Shown piece after piece: positions 53,240 to 62,234 of a DNA stretch of 64,000 nt; the first letter of the stretch is position 1, and the number at the start of each line of letters is the position of its first letter. The stretch is taken from contig NC_010529.1 of assembly GCF_000069785.1 (NCBI RefSeq), positions 124,001 to 188,000 of the forward strand. The letters are read 5' to 3'. The position numbers and the translations under genes were made by a program. Below the pieces are notes generated by a model. That model worked only from the letters and a program-made list of their open reading frames with translations. It had not been told where the DNA came from and did not search any database. The DNA comes from Cupriavidus taiwanensis LMG 19424. GTDB lineage: Bacteria; Pseudomonadota; Gammaproteobacteria; Burkholderiales; Burkholderiaceae.

Positions 53240-54910
53240 TTACAGCAAGCGGGCCGAGATCATGATGGCGATGACCGTGTCTCCCTTGAGCGCACCGACG
53301 CCACCACCGAGTGCGGCCATCCACGGCTCGCCGACGCCGTTATTGGTCGTAGACGCCTTCTGGTTGCGCAGGCCTGTGAGCACCAGCGATTCACCCGGCT
53401 TCAAGGTGATCGACTGCGTGAACCGGTTGGTCGGCATGGTGCGCAGCTGCACACTGGTCTGGTTCGCGTCCCCGCCCGAGTTGAATCGCTGCAGCGGCAG
53501 CAGGTCCGACAGCGTCATGTCGAAGTTCATCAGAATCCGGCCATCGACCACCTTGGGTAGGAAGTTGCTGGTAAAGCCGTAGGTCACCGTTCCGGTCTGG
53601 ATGGAACTGGTGGAACCGACATTGGCAGCCAGCGTCGTTTGCGACTGCGCGACATAGTCCTGCAGCGTGGCGGTCTGCAAAGCCAGGACTTTGCCGTTTT
53701 GCGTGACGCCCGAGCGCGATACCACCTGCGATACATTGCCAAGCGTCGAGAGCGCCTGCACGACGGCCTTGCTGCCGGCGAAAGGACCACTCATGATGGT
53801 CGCGCCCAGATTCATGGGGGTGGCACTGCCTGAGATCGTCGGCGTGCTGACGGAACTGAACGCGACGCCGGTCTGGCCAGCGGAGCTTTGATAGGCGAGC
53901 GACAGGTTCAGCCCGTAGTTGTCCTCACGCGTGACGCGGACTTCGTAGACCTGCACGTCGATCGCCACCTGCTTGCCGTACATGGCCGCCAGGCTCTTGA
54001 CGAACTGTTCGATGCGATCGCATTGCACCGGATCGCCCGTCACGGTCAGGGTGCCAAGGTTCTTGTCGACCACGACTTCGGCGCTCGCGCCAGCGACGGC
54101 CTTGGCAGTCGCCTGCAGCGTTTCCCACGGCTTCATCTCGACGGACATGTTCATCGACTGGCCGCTACGGCCACCACTTCCGCCTGAACTGCCGCCGTTC
54201 CCGCCGGCGCCGGCCATGCCCCCGGAGCTGCTGTCCGACGTGGTGATCGAACCGTTCATGGATGAGGCATCCGCGAGGCTCGGCAGCATGAAGGTCCGGG
54301 TTTCCGTCCGGAAGAACGACACCGTCCCATCGTTGTAACGCGACCAGACCCAAAAATACGCCTCGACGGCATCGAGGAAACCCTTGAAGTTGCCTTCGTA
54401 ACGGAGGGTCAAGGGCGTAGTGATCGCCATGCCAGCACCCTGGCCCGAGCCGGAAGCGCCGGCCAACGGGGCGGCCAGGTCCACTCGGGGCGTGCCACCC
54501 ATCGGAATTGGCCCAGTCGGCCGCGATCCGGCGGCAGGTTGCGCTGGTGCCGAACCGCCCGTTGCGGACGCCACGGCTGAGGCGTCCACGGTCGCGCGCA
54601 CGCCGACGCTCTGCGCGATCCAGTTTGCAGCTTCCGTCAAGGATCCAAGCGTGCCCTTGAACACCACGTGTTTGTTGTAGATGTCCGGCTGCGGCTTGCT
54701 GGCGCGGATCTTTTCCCCCATCAGCCAGGCGCCCTCATGCACCCGGAACACCGGGCGGCTGCGAGGCGCATCGGCGTATGCGGCGTGCGCCTCGTTGCCG
54801 ATGGCGTTCTGTACGTTGCGCGTTTCCATCACACCGCAGCCCGACAGCAGCGTGGCGGCCGCCACGGCGGACGCGGTGTAGCGCGCTGCATTGCTCTTCT
54901 TCATCATCAT
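53240..54910 (-). CDS. pilN: PilN outer-membrane secretin lipoprotein
   Basis: The 556-residue protein has a lipobox (ATLLSGC) near residue 25, N-domains, a Gly/Ser-rich loop (about 245-270), and the secretin domain. The latter includes KQVAIDVQVYEVRVTREDNY and the end motif NRFTQSITLKPGESLVLTGL. It forms the pore through which the pilus leaves the cell. Confidence 0.93.
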   Translation of the reverse strand: MMMKKSNAARYTASAVAAATLLSGCGVMETRNVQNAIGNEAHAAYADAPRSRPVFRVHEGAWLMGEKIRASKPQPDIYNKHVVFKGTLGSLTEAANWIAQSVGVRATVDASAVASATGGSAPAQPAAGSRPTGPIPMGGTPRVDLAAPLAGASGSGQGAGMAITTPLTLRYEGNFKGFLDAVEAYFWVWSRYNDGTVSFFRTETRTFMLPSLADASSMNGSITTSDSSSGGMAGAGGNGGSSGGSGGRSGQSMNMSVEMKPWETLQATAKAVAGASAEVVVDKNLGTLTVTGDPVQCDRIEQFVKSLAAMYGKQVAIDVQVYEVRVTREDNYGLNLSLAYQSSAGQTGVAFSSVSTPTISGSATPMNLGATIMSGPFAGSKAVVQALSTLGNVSQVVSRSGVTQNGKVLALQTATLQDYVAQSQTTLAANVGSTSSIQTGTVTYGFTSNFLPKVVDGRILMNFDMTLSDLLPLQRFNSGGDANQTSVQLRTMPTNRFTQSITLKPGESLVLTGLRNQKASTTNNGVGEPWMAALGGGVGALKGDTVIAIMISARLL

Positions 54911-55407
54911 TGGACCATCCCGTTTTGGCTGATAATCACCGTGCGATTGCCGCGCCAGCTATCCCCCACCACGTCGGCGCCGTTATTGGCCAGCTCCTCC
55001 ACCACCCGCTTGACTGCGCTTTCGAAGTCGCTGCCGTAGTCCTTGTCGCCGGGCACGATCCAGCCGTCCGGCACGTTCCAGGCCACCGTCCACCCGGCCC
55101 GGCTCGCCCAGTTCTGAAGCTGCTGTTGAAGTGCCTCCCCTTTGACAAGCCGGAACACGGCCCCGGCCGCCGGCGCGATGTTCGGCACGGCCGGCGTGCT
55201 GGCCTTGCTCGGCGCTGCGCCTGCGGATGGTGTATTGGCGGCCAGCAATGTCTGGCTGGCAGCAGCCTTGGCGGCACGTGGCGCCTGCAGTTGCTGCCAG
55301 CCGTCGTTCGACAGCTGCGAGGCGTGCACCGCCGGCACAAGGATCAGGCCGCTCAAGAGTGATGCTGCGGCGACGGCAATGCGAACGGTTCGGTTGGATT
55401 GGCACAT
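54907..55407 (-). CDS. pilL: PilL/TcpQ-like pilus protein
   Basis: This 166-residue protein has a signal peptide (VAAASLLSGLILVPAVHA). The C-terminal 75 residues match the TcpQ/PilL-type domain (GEALQQQLQNWASRAGWTVA, then NVPDGWIVPGDKDYGSDFES). Such proteins help secretin assembly. It overlaps pilN at its stop. Confidence 0.8.
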   Translation of the reverse strand: MCQSNRTVRIAVAAASLLSGLILVPAVHASQLSNDGWQQLQAPRAAKAAASQTLLAANTPSAGAAPSKASTPAVPNIAPAAGAVFRLVKGEALQQQLQNWASRAGWTVAWNVPDGWIVPGDKDYGSDFESAVKRVVEELANNGADVVGDSWRGNRTVIISQNGMVQ

Positions 55408-55435
55408 AACTATGCGTTCGGTTGAGGTGAAGGAA

Positions 55436-55873
55436 CTACCGCAAGGCGGCGCGCTGCAGCGCCTGCCACCGCGCATGAATCTGGTTGGCGTAGCGCAACT
55501 GCTTGTCGGGCGAGGAGGCGTTGTAGGCCCCGACCGCCTTCCACGTTGGTCCGAAGCGCTGGATGTTCTCGCGCAGAATCCACGCGCCGACGTAGGCATT
55601 GATGCACCCATCAAACAGGTGGGCGCGCGTGATCCCATACCTGCCCAGGCGCGGCAGGTGGATCGAGTTGATCTGCATGAGGCCGATATCCTCCGAACCG
55701 TTGCCATTGCGATTCGTGACCCACGGCCGCATGCCCGACTCCTGCAACGCGATGCTCCGGAGCAAGGAGGGGCTGACCCCATGGAACTTCGCGGCATCAT
55801 CGAGGCAGTCGGCACGAGCTGCGCTGGCCAGCAAGGCGGATGCCGTGAGCGCCACCATCCAGCGGATCTTCAC
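55436..55873 (-). CDS. Lytic transglycosylase of the pilus locus (PilT/VirB1 type)
   Basis: The 145-residue protein has a signal peptide (MKIRWMVALTASALLASAAR) and the SLT fold: LLRSIALQESGMRPWV with the catalytic Glu, IGLMQINSIHLPRLG, VGAYNASSPDKQLRY. It opens the peptidoglycan for the pilus or transfer channel. It is the second enzyme of this type in the locus; the other is at 57.1 kb. Confidence 0.92.
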   Translation of the reverse strand: MKIRWMVALTASALLASAARADCLDDAAKFHGVSPSLLRSIALQESGMRPWVTNRNGNGSEDIGLMQINSIHLPRLGRYGITRAHLFDGCINAYVGAWILRENIQRFGPTWKAVGAYNASSPDKQLRYANQIHARWQALQRAALR

Positions 55874-57147
55874 AGTGCCACCTTGCCCGGCTGCTCTTTG
55901 AACCGCACCTGCGGCGAGCGGTCCACGTAGACCACATTGCCGTCCGCGATCACCGTCAGGCGTGCGGCAATGCCGTTGAACTTGTAGTAGCGGTCCTTGT
56001 GTTCACCGTTGCGCTGATGCTCATCACCGAACACAGAAACGCTCACCAACGACTTGGCAAAGCTCAGGTAGGTGGCGCCGTCTTTCTCGAAGACCATTTC
56101 CAGGCCGGCGCTGTTCTCGCGCGGAAATTCGTAATCGATCTCCGGCGAGCGCCTGACTTCGACGGCCTTGCCGTCCGCAGTCGCAGTGAACCGGTCAACG
56201 GTCGCGAAGGACAACACGCGCTGGGCCTCGTCCCACCTCGTCCAGATCTTGCTATCGGTCTCGTCACGCAGGACCAGGTCCTTGGGCTCCTGCTCGAAGC
56301 GAATCTCGATCCGACCTTGCTTGTTGTCACGGATCGCCAGTGCTCCGAAGGCGGAGGCCAACGTCGGCCCTTCCGGCAGCGGCGTGCCAGCCACCGGCAA
56401 CGTCGGCGCCGCAGGCTCTTTCGGCGCTGCAGCCACGTTGCCCGGCGTCGTCAGAGCGGCCTGCAACACGCCGCCAGGTGTCGCGGCGCTTGAGCCGGTC
56501 TCGGCCACGGAGAAGCTCTTCGGCGGTCCGGCACGCAGCGCAATGTTCCGGCGCGTGAAGTCCACTTCCGCGTAGAGATTGCGCTGTTCAAGCACCCGCG
56601 CGAGCGCTTGCAGCCAGTTCTCCCCGCCGCGGGTATCCAGTGCCACGTCGTCGGTCAGGGAGATATCCTTCTGGGCGGTGCCGGTCCACCCCGCCGGCGC
56701 GATCGACTTGATCATCTGCGCGAGCGGCAGGTTCGAACGGCCAGCGCGCACCAACGGCTGGCCGGCGTAGTTGCCGATCATCGCCAGTCGTCCGGAGATC
56801 GCGGCGAGACTCCGTGGCATGTCTCCCACCGGATTTGCCGGCTCGGACGTGAAGCCGTTGGCTCGCTTCCAGCGCGCGACAACCGGCTGACCACTGACGG
56901 AGTAGCGGACCACCTCCGGCACGCCGTCGATCACCCAGTACGGGCCATTTTGGATGGCGCCGTCGGCTTGCACGACCTGGCCGTGCCGCGGCTGGATGTA
57001 GGTCGACAGTCCATCGTTGAACACCATCGCGGGACGATCGGCGGCGCGCGCAATGACCTGGTAGTCGAAATCGAGCGGGTCGGTGTCGGCGGCCATGGCC
57101 TGTACAGCCACCAACGCCAGTGCAGAGAGAATGAACGACCTGATCAT
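55870..57147 (-). CDS. TcpQ-domain protein with VirB9-like N-terminus
   Basis: The 425-residue protein has a signal peptide (FILSALALVAVQAMA). Residues 25-100 recall the N-terminal part of VirB9/TrbG (AMVFNDGLSTYIQPRHG, PYWVIDGVPEVVRYSVSG). Residues 135-205 are TcpQ-like (LPLAQMIKSIAPAGW, LQALARVLEQRNLYAEVDF). The C-terminal 150 residues are again beta-rich (IEIRFEQEPKDLVLRDETDS). It overlaps both neighbours by 4 bp. The domain mix may couple the pilus and the secretion channel; that is inference. Confidence 0.6.
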   Translation of the reverse strand: MIRSFILSALALVAVQAMAADTDPLDFDYQVIARAADRPAMVFNDGLSTYIQPRHGQVVQADGAIQNGPYWVIDGVPEVVRYSVSGQPVVARWKRANGFTSEPANPVGDMPRSLAAISGRLAMIGNYAGQPLVRAGRSNLPLAQMIKSIAPAGWTGTAQKDISLTDDVALDTRGGENWLQALARVLEQRNLYAEVDFTRRNIALRAGPPKSFSVAETGSSAATPGGVLQAALTTPGNVAAAPKEPAAPTLPVAGTPLPEGPTLASAFGALAIRDNKQGRIEIRFEQEPKDLVLRDETDSKIWTRWDEAQRVLSFATVDRFTATADGKAVEVRRSPEIDYEFPRENSAGLEMVFEKDGATYLSFAKSLVSVSVFGDEHQRNGEHKDRYYKFNGIAARLTVIADGNVVYVDRSPQVRFKEQPGKVAL

Positions 57148-57947
57148 TGGAATTGCGCCACGTGTTTCATGAATCGGGAGAAGTACGGCCCACCGCGCTC
57201 AGGGTTCGCGCTGTGGTACCACGCCACCGCCTTCATCGGAGAGCCGCTTCGTTGCAGGTTCTCTGCCAGAATGTCTTCCGCCACGCGGATGTTCGTCGCC
57301 GGCGCCAGCGCCTCCCATGGCGAGGCGAAGCGCTTGCCGTGGTAGCACCAGTTCACCTGCATCAGCCCGACATCGAAATCGCAGCGCTGGTTGGCCAGAA
57401 GCCGGTTGATGGCCGCGTAGGCTTCCTCGCGCGTCGAGAAGAACATGCCGCGTCCTGCCACGTTAAGCGTCCAAGGCCAGGGCCGGCCGCGGTAAGACGA
57501 CTCGTTCATGGCGATGCCCGCTGTAATCTTGGGATCCACGCGGCCGCCCATCTGCGCGAACGGCTCGGTCTTCGGCGCGCACGCCCAGCCACCGCGCCGC
57601 TCCGCGATGGCTTCCTGAGCGGCATCGTTCAGCGCGGACGGGCGCAGCCAACCTTCGCGCACCAGCAATGCGGTGATCGGCACAGGCTTGCCAGCCAGTG
57701 TCACGACCGGGCCGGCTTCCGCCCCGGCATCGACCTGCGCGCCCAGCAGACGTGCCGACCAAGCAAGGAACGCATCGAGTCCGCAGTACAGAACCGGCTT
57801 TCCTTCCATGGTGTGTAACCGGGCCTGCCCGTCCACCTTCACCACGATGGCAGTGGGGCTAATGACCGCGTCGATCGTTGCAGCCTGTGCGCCGGCAGTG
57901 ATGAGTCCGGCAGCCAACCAGAGCATGCCCGCAAGCCGCTTAGTCAC
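57144..57947 (-). CDS. virB1: VirB1-like lytic transglycosylase with N-terminal extension
   Basis: The 267-residue protein probably starts at GTG (57947), which overlaps the virB10 stop and leads into a signal peptide (LAGMLWLAAGLITAGAQA). Residues 30-130 carry a nuclease/SH3-like beta region (AVISPTAIVVKVDGQARLHT). Residues 150-250 are the transglycosylase (PKITAGIAMNESSYRG, DVGLMQVNWCYHGKRF, VAWYHSANPERGGPYF). It clears peptidoglycan for the secretion channel. Confidence 0.85.
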   Translation of the reverse strand: MTKRLAGMLWLAAGLITAGAQAATIDAVISPTAIVVKVDGQARLHTMEGKPVLYCGLDAFLAWSARLLGAQVDAGAEAGPVVTLAGKPVPITALLVREGWLRPSALNDAAQEAIAERRGGWACAPKTEPFAQMGGRVDPKITAGIAMNESSYRGRPWPWTLNVAGRGMFFSTREEAYAAINRLLANQRCDFDVGLMQVNWCYHGKRFASPWEALAPATNIRVAEDILAENLQRSGSPMKAVAWYHSANPERGGPYFSRFMKHVAQFQ

Positions 57948-59178
57948 GATAGGGCTCCAGCACGATGTCATGCTTGACCTGAACCAGCATCTTTTGCCCC
58001 GGCTCGGTCGTGATGGTCGGACGGATATTCTGGTTACGGTTCAGGATGGTCTGCGCCGTCTGCGTGGCAATCTGCCCTGCAGCGTTCCCATAGGCGACCA
58101 GCCCCGCCGGCCCGACGGTGGTAGTGGTTGGGTTATCGTTGAATCGAAGCGACAGCGCACCGATCACCAGCGCACCGGTGAAGATCTTCAGAAAGTGGTT
58201 GTTGACGTCGCCGCTATTGCCGGCGGTGCCATCCGGATCAGCGCCCTGCATGCCCATCAGCGGCACGGTCTTGCCGTTCGGCAGTTGCATGCGCACGAAC
58301 GCCGTGAGGACGCGCTCCTGGCCGACCGCAATGTCGGCGCTATAGATGCCAACCAGCGTGCTGCCCGCAGGAATGACCTTGCAGTTGCCCTGCACGGTGT
58401 CATAGACGTCCTGTGACACGGTGGCGCGGAATTCGCCCGGCTTGTCCGAGTTGAGTCCGCCGGCAAAGTTCGCTGGGATGACGAAGCCCCGGCTGACCGT
58501 GCATTTTGGCAACTTGCCATCGAAGCCGGTTCGCAACGTCGTCGTGCCGCCGGCGTCCCGCAGGAACTGCCGGTCGCCGGGCAACTGTGGCGCTGTCGCG
58601 CCTTCCTGTGCCAGTGCGGCCGCGTTCGCAGCGCCCTGGCGTGCCGCCACCGCCTGCTGCAGCGCACGCATCTGAGCCGGGTCCGTGACATCGGCCATGC
58701 CGGGCGGCGTCCGGCTTTGATTCAGTTGCGATTTGCGCGCGCCCGATTTGAACACCGGTGCCGTGTAGAGATCATCCTGCTCGTTCTTATTCGGGTCCAC
58801 GGTGGGGCTGGCCTTCGCCCCGCCGCCCAGGTCCGATGCGGTCATGACCGGCGTTTTCGTGTCAGGGGCAATAGCGGCTTTGCGCTGCCGCTCCGCTTCC
58901 TCGCGGGCCTTGTCTGCCTGCGCGCGGATCGCGGCCTCGAGGCTTTGGCCGGTGTCGGCGTTGCCCGCACGCTGCTTGATTTGATCCGCGCGCGCCTGTT
59001 CCGCCTTCGCTTCGAGCTGATCGTCGGTGATGGTTTGGAAGTAGTAGCCCAACCCACCGACCAGTACCGCCGAGATGCCACCGAGGGCGAACAGCACATT
59101 GCGAGGGAGTTTCCCCTTGACCGTGCGCTCCTGCGCGTCGGTCACGGACGTGACCTGATCCATTTTCGCGCCGCGCAT
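57940..59178 (-). CDS. virB10: VirB10/TrbI channel protein
   Basis: The 412-residue protein has an N-terminal membrane anchor (VLFALGGISAVLVGGLGYYF), a charged linker, and the C-terminal beta-barrel domain with TVSQDVYDTVQGNCKVIPAG and GNSGDVNNHFLKIFTGALVI. It spans both membranes and senses ATP use at the inner membrane. Confidence 0.95.
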   Translation of the reverse strand: MRGAKMDQVTSVTDAQERTVKGKLPRNVLFALGGISAVLVGGLGYYFQTITDDQLEAKAEQARADQIKQRAGNADTGQSLEAAIRAQADKAREEAERQRKAAIAPDTKTPVMTASDLGGGAKASPTVDPNKNEQDDLYTAPVFKSGARKSQLNQSRTPPGMADVTDPAQMRALQQAVAARQGAANAAALAQEGATAPQLPGDRQFLRDAGGTTTLRTGFDGKLPKCTVSRGFVIPANFAGGLNSDKPGEFRATVSQDVYDTVQGNCKVIPAGSTLVGIYSADIAVGQERVLTAFVRMQLPNGKTVPLMGMQGADPDGTAGNSGDVNNHFLKIFTGALVIGALSLRFNDNPTTTTVGPAGLVAYGNAAGQIATQTAQTILNRNQNIRPTITTEPGQKMLVQVKHDIVLEPYRD

Positions 59179-60095
59179 CAGAACAGCCCCAACACGCGAC
59201 GACGGCCACGCTCGATCCTGACTTCATCGTCGCCGGAGCGCAGCACAACGGTATCGGCCAGACGCTGGACCACCAGATAGCCGCCGCGACGGATCTGGTT
59301 CACCACCACGAAGTCGCTGCCGTCCTTCACCAGGGCGACCGGCCAGCTCTGAAGCGCGGCGGCAGGTAACCGTAGCCATAGCGCCTTGCCATCGTCGAAA
59401 GCGGTCTCCGGCTTGAAGCTGGCGCTTCCCGAAATGGCGTATTCGAAATTCAGCTGGTCCGGTGGCACCGCCACGGCGTCGACGTTACGCGAATCGCCCC
59501 CCTCTGTCGCCTTCGCATTGTCCGCCTGCTCGCTACGCGAGTCATTGCGGGCCTTGACCTTGGCCGAGATCGACGTCGGAATGCGGAATCGCACCTTCTG
59601 GTAAAAGATACCGCCCAGAGGCGACGACACCAGCGTGAACTCGTAGCTGCGCTTGTTCGTGTTCACCGACAGCGTATTGACGAGGCCCGCCGCCTGCGGC
59701 TTCACGTAGAGATGGTTGGCGCCATCGGTGTCATAGTCCCAACGTACGTTCTCGCCCCAGGCCGGGTCGCCAACGATCTGCTCGTCGTCCGGAAACTCGA
59801 TGGTCGTGACCTTCAATGGCGCGCTCAGCACCCGGAAAATTTGGTCCCGGCTGTACGTGAACACCACGAGCCGAGAGTCACCCGGCAGCGCGATAGGATC
59901 GACACCGCCATTGAACGGATTCCCCGGATTCATGGCGTCGCTCAGGTCGCCGATACCCAGCCCGGCAATGCCAGCGCCAGGACGGCGCCCAGTCTTGTCC
60001 GCAGCGTGGCCATCCGGAATGGAAAGCAACAGTGCCAGGCCAAGGGCGATGACCAGCGGGAGAACTCGGGAGGGGGTACGGGCTTCCATGGGCAT
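59178..60095 (-). CDS. virB9: VirB9/TrbG channel protein
   Basis: The 305-residue protein has a signal peptide (VLPLVIALGLALLLSIPDGH), the N-terminal domain with VVFTYSRDQIFRVLSAPLKV and IEFPDDEQIVGDPAWGENVR, and the C-terminal domain with FEYAISGSASFKPETAFDDG and RRGGYLVVQRLADTVVLRSG. It forms the outer ring with VirB10. Its stop overlaps the virB10 start (TGATG). Confidence 0.95.
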   Translation of the reverse strand: MPMEARTPSRVLPLVIALGLALLLSIPDGHAADKTGRRPGAGIAGLGIGDLSDAMNPGNPFNGGVDPIALPGDSRLVVFTYSRDQIFRVLSAPLKVTTIEFPDDEQIVGDPAWGENVRWDYDTDGANHLYVKPQAAGLVNTLSVNTNKRSYEFTLVSSPLGGIFYQKVRFRIPTSISAKVKARNDSRSEQADNAKATEGGDSRNVDAVAVPPDQLNFEYAISGSASFKPETAFDDGKALWLRLPAAALQSWPVALVKDGSDFVVVNQIRRGGYLVVQRLADTVVLRSGDDEVRIERGRRRVLGLF

Positions 60096-60104
60096 AGTCG
60101 CGGC

Positions 60105-60812
60105 TCAGGCCGCGGATTTCTGGATCGAGAAAAAGATGGGGAACACGCCAAACGGATTCGTGCCGAGCATGGCCTCCTTGTCGGCCGGCTTGACTTGGTA
60201 GCGAAAGGTAATCGCGTACCGCTGCTTGCGCGGCTTGTATCCGTCTTCGGTTGTCGTCGTGACGAACTCGACCACGACCGTGCTGTCGGGCAGGCTTGCG
60301 ATGTTGGTGAACCGGGGCTCGCGTGTGAGCGTCGGCGATGCCATCACCTGCCGGAACGGCTCATCCTCGTCCACCCATGCCTTGAACTGCTCTTTCGCCG
60401 ATCCCAGCATCTGTTCTCGCACCGAACGCAGGTTCGCCGCCATGCGCGATGATTCGATCTGCGGCGTCAGGATGGGCTCGATGGTGAACCACCGCTGCAC
60501 AAGATCCTTCAGTGCAGCTTGCACTTGCCGTTCATCCGGGTGGAATGCGTCCAGTTCGCGCGTGATGGGCTTGCCCGTCGCATCGGCCGACACGCCCACG
60601 ACCTTCACCACCGACGGCGGCGGCTCCCGGGTCAGAATCGCGACGAGCGCGAGGCATGCGGCGCCGGCGGTAGCGAGCTTCCAGTGGTTGCGGTCCACGG
60701 TGATGCGCGTGGTCCGATCGAAAACGACTTGCTCCGGACGCTCTTCGCCATACATGCCCGGCGCGACGGTCAGGGGCTTGGCTTTGTCGGTGGATTTGCG
60801 AGAGAAGAGCAT
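60105..60812 (-). CDS. virB8: VirB8-like assembly protein
   Basis: This 235-residue protein has a short cytoplasmic tail, one membrane helix (WKLATAGAACLALVAILT) and a periplasmic NTF2-like domain (FKAWVDEDEPFRQVMASPTL, VVVEFVTTTTEDGYKPRKQR). It nucleates assembly of the channel. It is the first gene of the leftward channel and pilus block. Confidence 0.85.
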   Translation of the reverse strand: MLFSRKSTDKAKPLTVAPGMYGEERPEQVVFDRTTRITVDRNHWKLATAGAACLALVAILTREPPPSVVKVVGVSADATGKPITRELDAFHPDERQVQAALKDLVQRWFTIEPILTPQIESSRMAANLRSVREQMLGSAKEQFKAWVDEDEPFRQVMASPTLTREPRFTNIASLPDSTVVVEFVTTTTEDGYKPRKQRYAITFRYQVKPADKEAMLGTNPFGVFPIFFSIQKSAA

Positions 60813-60872
60813 GTGGCGGCAGGACTTTGGGATGCCGCTAATTGAATCAGCGAATTGCCCTCTACCTGGCCT

Positions 60873-60902
60873 CGAAAGCTATGCCATTTTGCAGAGCTTT
60901 CC
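60873..60902. promoter_or_regulatory. 30-bp dyad GAAAGCT-N14-AGCTTTC, copy 3
   Basis: A perfect 7-bp inverted repeat with a 14-bp centre (ATGCCATTTTGCAG), 61 bp upstream of the virB8 start. The centre matches copy 4 when that copy is read on the other strand. Confidence 0.75.
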
Positions 60903-61041
60903 ATATTTGTCGCATCGGCCTTCAATGCTAACGAGCGAACGAGCTTCCGATGCCGGTTCTGCCGATTGCACATGCTGAGCGACAGCATTGGCGCATCCCC
61001 CGTCGAATGCTCAGGATTTGACCGCGCCTTTCGCTGATATT

Positions 61042-61061
61042 GGAGGGAACATGTTCCTTTT
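61042..61061. promoter_or_regulatory. GGAACATGTTCC palindrome, copy 3
   Basis: The 12-bp core lies at 61046-61057, preceded by GGAG. It sits midway between the two 30-bp dyads of the divergent virB8/virB11 control region. Confidence 0.7.
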
Positions 61062-61097
61062 CGCGACGACGGTGCCGCCACACGCTGCAGACTCGAT

Positions 61098-61127
61098 CGA
61101 AAGCTCCTGAAAATGGCCTAGCTTTCG
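61098..61127. promoter_or_regulatory. 30-bp dyad GAAAGCT-N14-AGCTTTC, copy 4
   Basis: A perfect 7-bp inverted repeat with centre CCTGAAAATGGCCT. On the minus strand the centre reads AGGCCATTTTCAGG, close to copy 3. The two copies thus face opposite ways, each towards its own operon. It ends 39 bp before the virB11 ATG. Confidence 0.75.
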
Positions 61128-61146
61128 GTCCGCAAAGTCAGGCTTT

Positions 61147-61166
61147 GCCCGCCAACAATAGCGGGC
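61147..61166 (+). promoter_or_regulatory. Hairpin touching the virB11 start codon
   Basis: GCCCGC pairs with GCGGGC around an 8-nt loop and ends at the base before ATG. No Shine-Dalgarno is present. The stem could limit translation of virB11. Confidence 0.5.
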
Positions 61167-62216
61167 ATGGAATCAGCGTCCGCCAACCACCCTCTTCTGC
61201 AGCTCACGCAGCTGGCCGATAGCGCCGTTTCGATGTTCTTCGAATCGCTGGCGCCGCTGCACGACGTCATCCATGCGGATGATGTCGCAGAAGTCATGAT
61301 CAACCGCCACAACAGCATCTGGGTCGAGCGGCGCGGCGTCATGACCCGCCTCGATGTCGTGCTCGACCCCTTCAAGGTCGAAGGGGCAATCCGGTCACTG
61401 GCCTCCTCTGTCGAGAAGTCCGCAGTCCGTGGGACATCACAAGGCATCATCAACGCAGGTCACAAGGGCCTGCGGATTGCGGCGGTGATGCAGCCGACCT
61501 CGATCGAGGGTCACGCACTCAGCATTCGTCGCCATCGCGAGAAGAACATGCGGTTGTCGGATTACGTGAAGGCCGGTGCCTTCTCCTCGCGACACGCGCG
61601 CACGGAAGCCGAAACACCCATTTTCACCGGTCGCGTCGAGGACGAAGCGCTCGCCCAGGCCCTTGGAGAGCTTGTCCGACAACGCAAGAACATCCTGGTC
61701 GCAGGCGGTACGTCCTCTGGCAAGACCACGCTTCTCAACGCCATGGTTGGGGAGATCCCGCCGGACGAGCGCGTCATCACCATCGAGGACACGACCGAAC
61801 TCAAGCCCAGCGTGCCGAACGTTGTGCGCCTGCTATCCAACGCCGACAAGGGGGTCACCACGCAGCATCTGATTGCGCTCTCCCTGCGCTTCCGGCCCGA
61901 CCGGATTCTCGTTGGTGAAGTCCGCGGCGGTGAAGCATACGACATGCTCCAGGCCTTCAACACCGGCCACGACGGTGGCATGGGATCTCTTCACGCACCA
62001 AGCCCACGCATGGCTTTGTCCCGTCTCGAAAGCATGGCGCTCCTCGGCATTCCACCCGGCTCCGGCTGGAAGGTCGAGGACATGCGCCGGCTCATCGCAG
62101 ACTGCATTCACTACGTGGTGCACATGAAGCGATCGGGCGACATGCGTGTGCTCTCCGAGATCATTGAGATCAAGGGATTTCGCAACAACGACTACGAATT
62201 CCAACGCGTTTTCTAA
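61167..62216 (+). CDS. virB11: VirB11-family ATPase
   Basis: The 349-residue protein has Walker A LVAGGTSSGKTTLLNAM (about residue 177), the Asp box VITIEDTTELKP, Walker B DRILVGEVRGGEAYDMLQ, and the His box GGMGSLHAPSPRMALSR. It forms hexamers at the cytoplasmic face and drives pilus biogenesis and transfer. Its place beside a divergent control region makes it the first gene of the rightward channel operon. Confidence 0.95.
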   Translation: MESASANHPLLQLTQLADSAVSMFFESLAPLHDVIHADDVAEVMINRHNSIWVERRGVMTRLDVVLDPFKVEGAIRSLASSVEKSAVRGTSQGIINAGHKGLRIAAVMQPTSIEGHALSIRRHREKNMRLSDYVKAGAFSSRHARTEAETPIFTGRVEDEALAQALGELVRQRKNILVAGGTSSGKTTLLNAMVGEIPPDERVITIEDTTELKPSVPNVVRLLSNADKGVTTQHLIALSLRFRPDRILVGEVRGGEAYDMLQAFNTGHDGGMGSLHAPSPRMALSRLESMALLGIPPGSGWKVEDMRRLIADCIHYVVHMKRSGDMRVLSEIIEIKGFRNNDYEFQRVF

Positions 62217-62234
62217 CCTCAGGAGTCCCTCCGC

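Noticed and set aside
61130..61145. GCAAAGTCAGGCTTTGC as an operator for virB11
   Set aside because: Short imperfect dyad found only once; the neighbouring 30-bp dyad and hairpin explain the region better.
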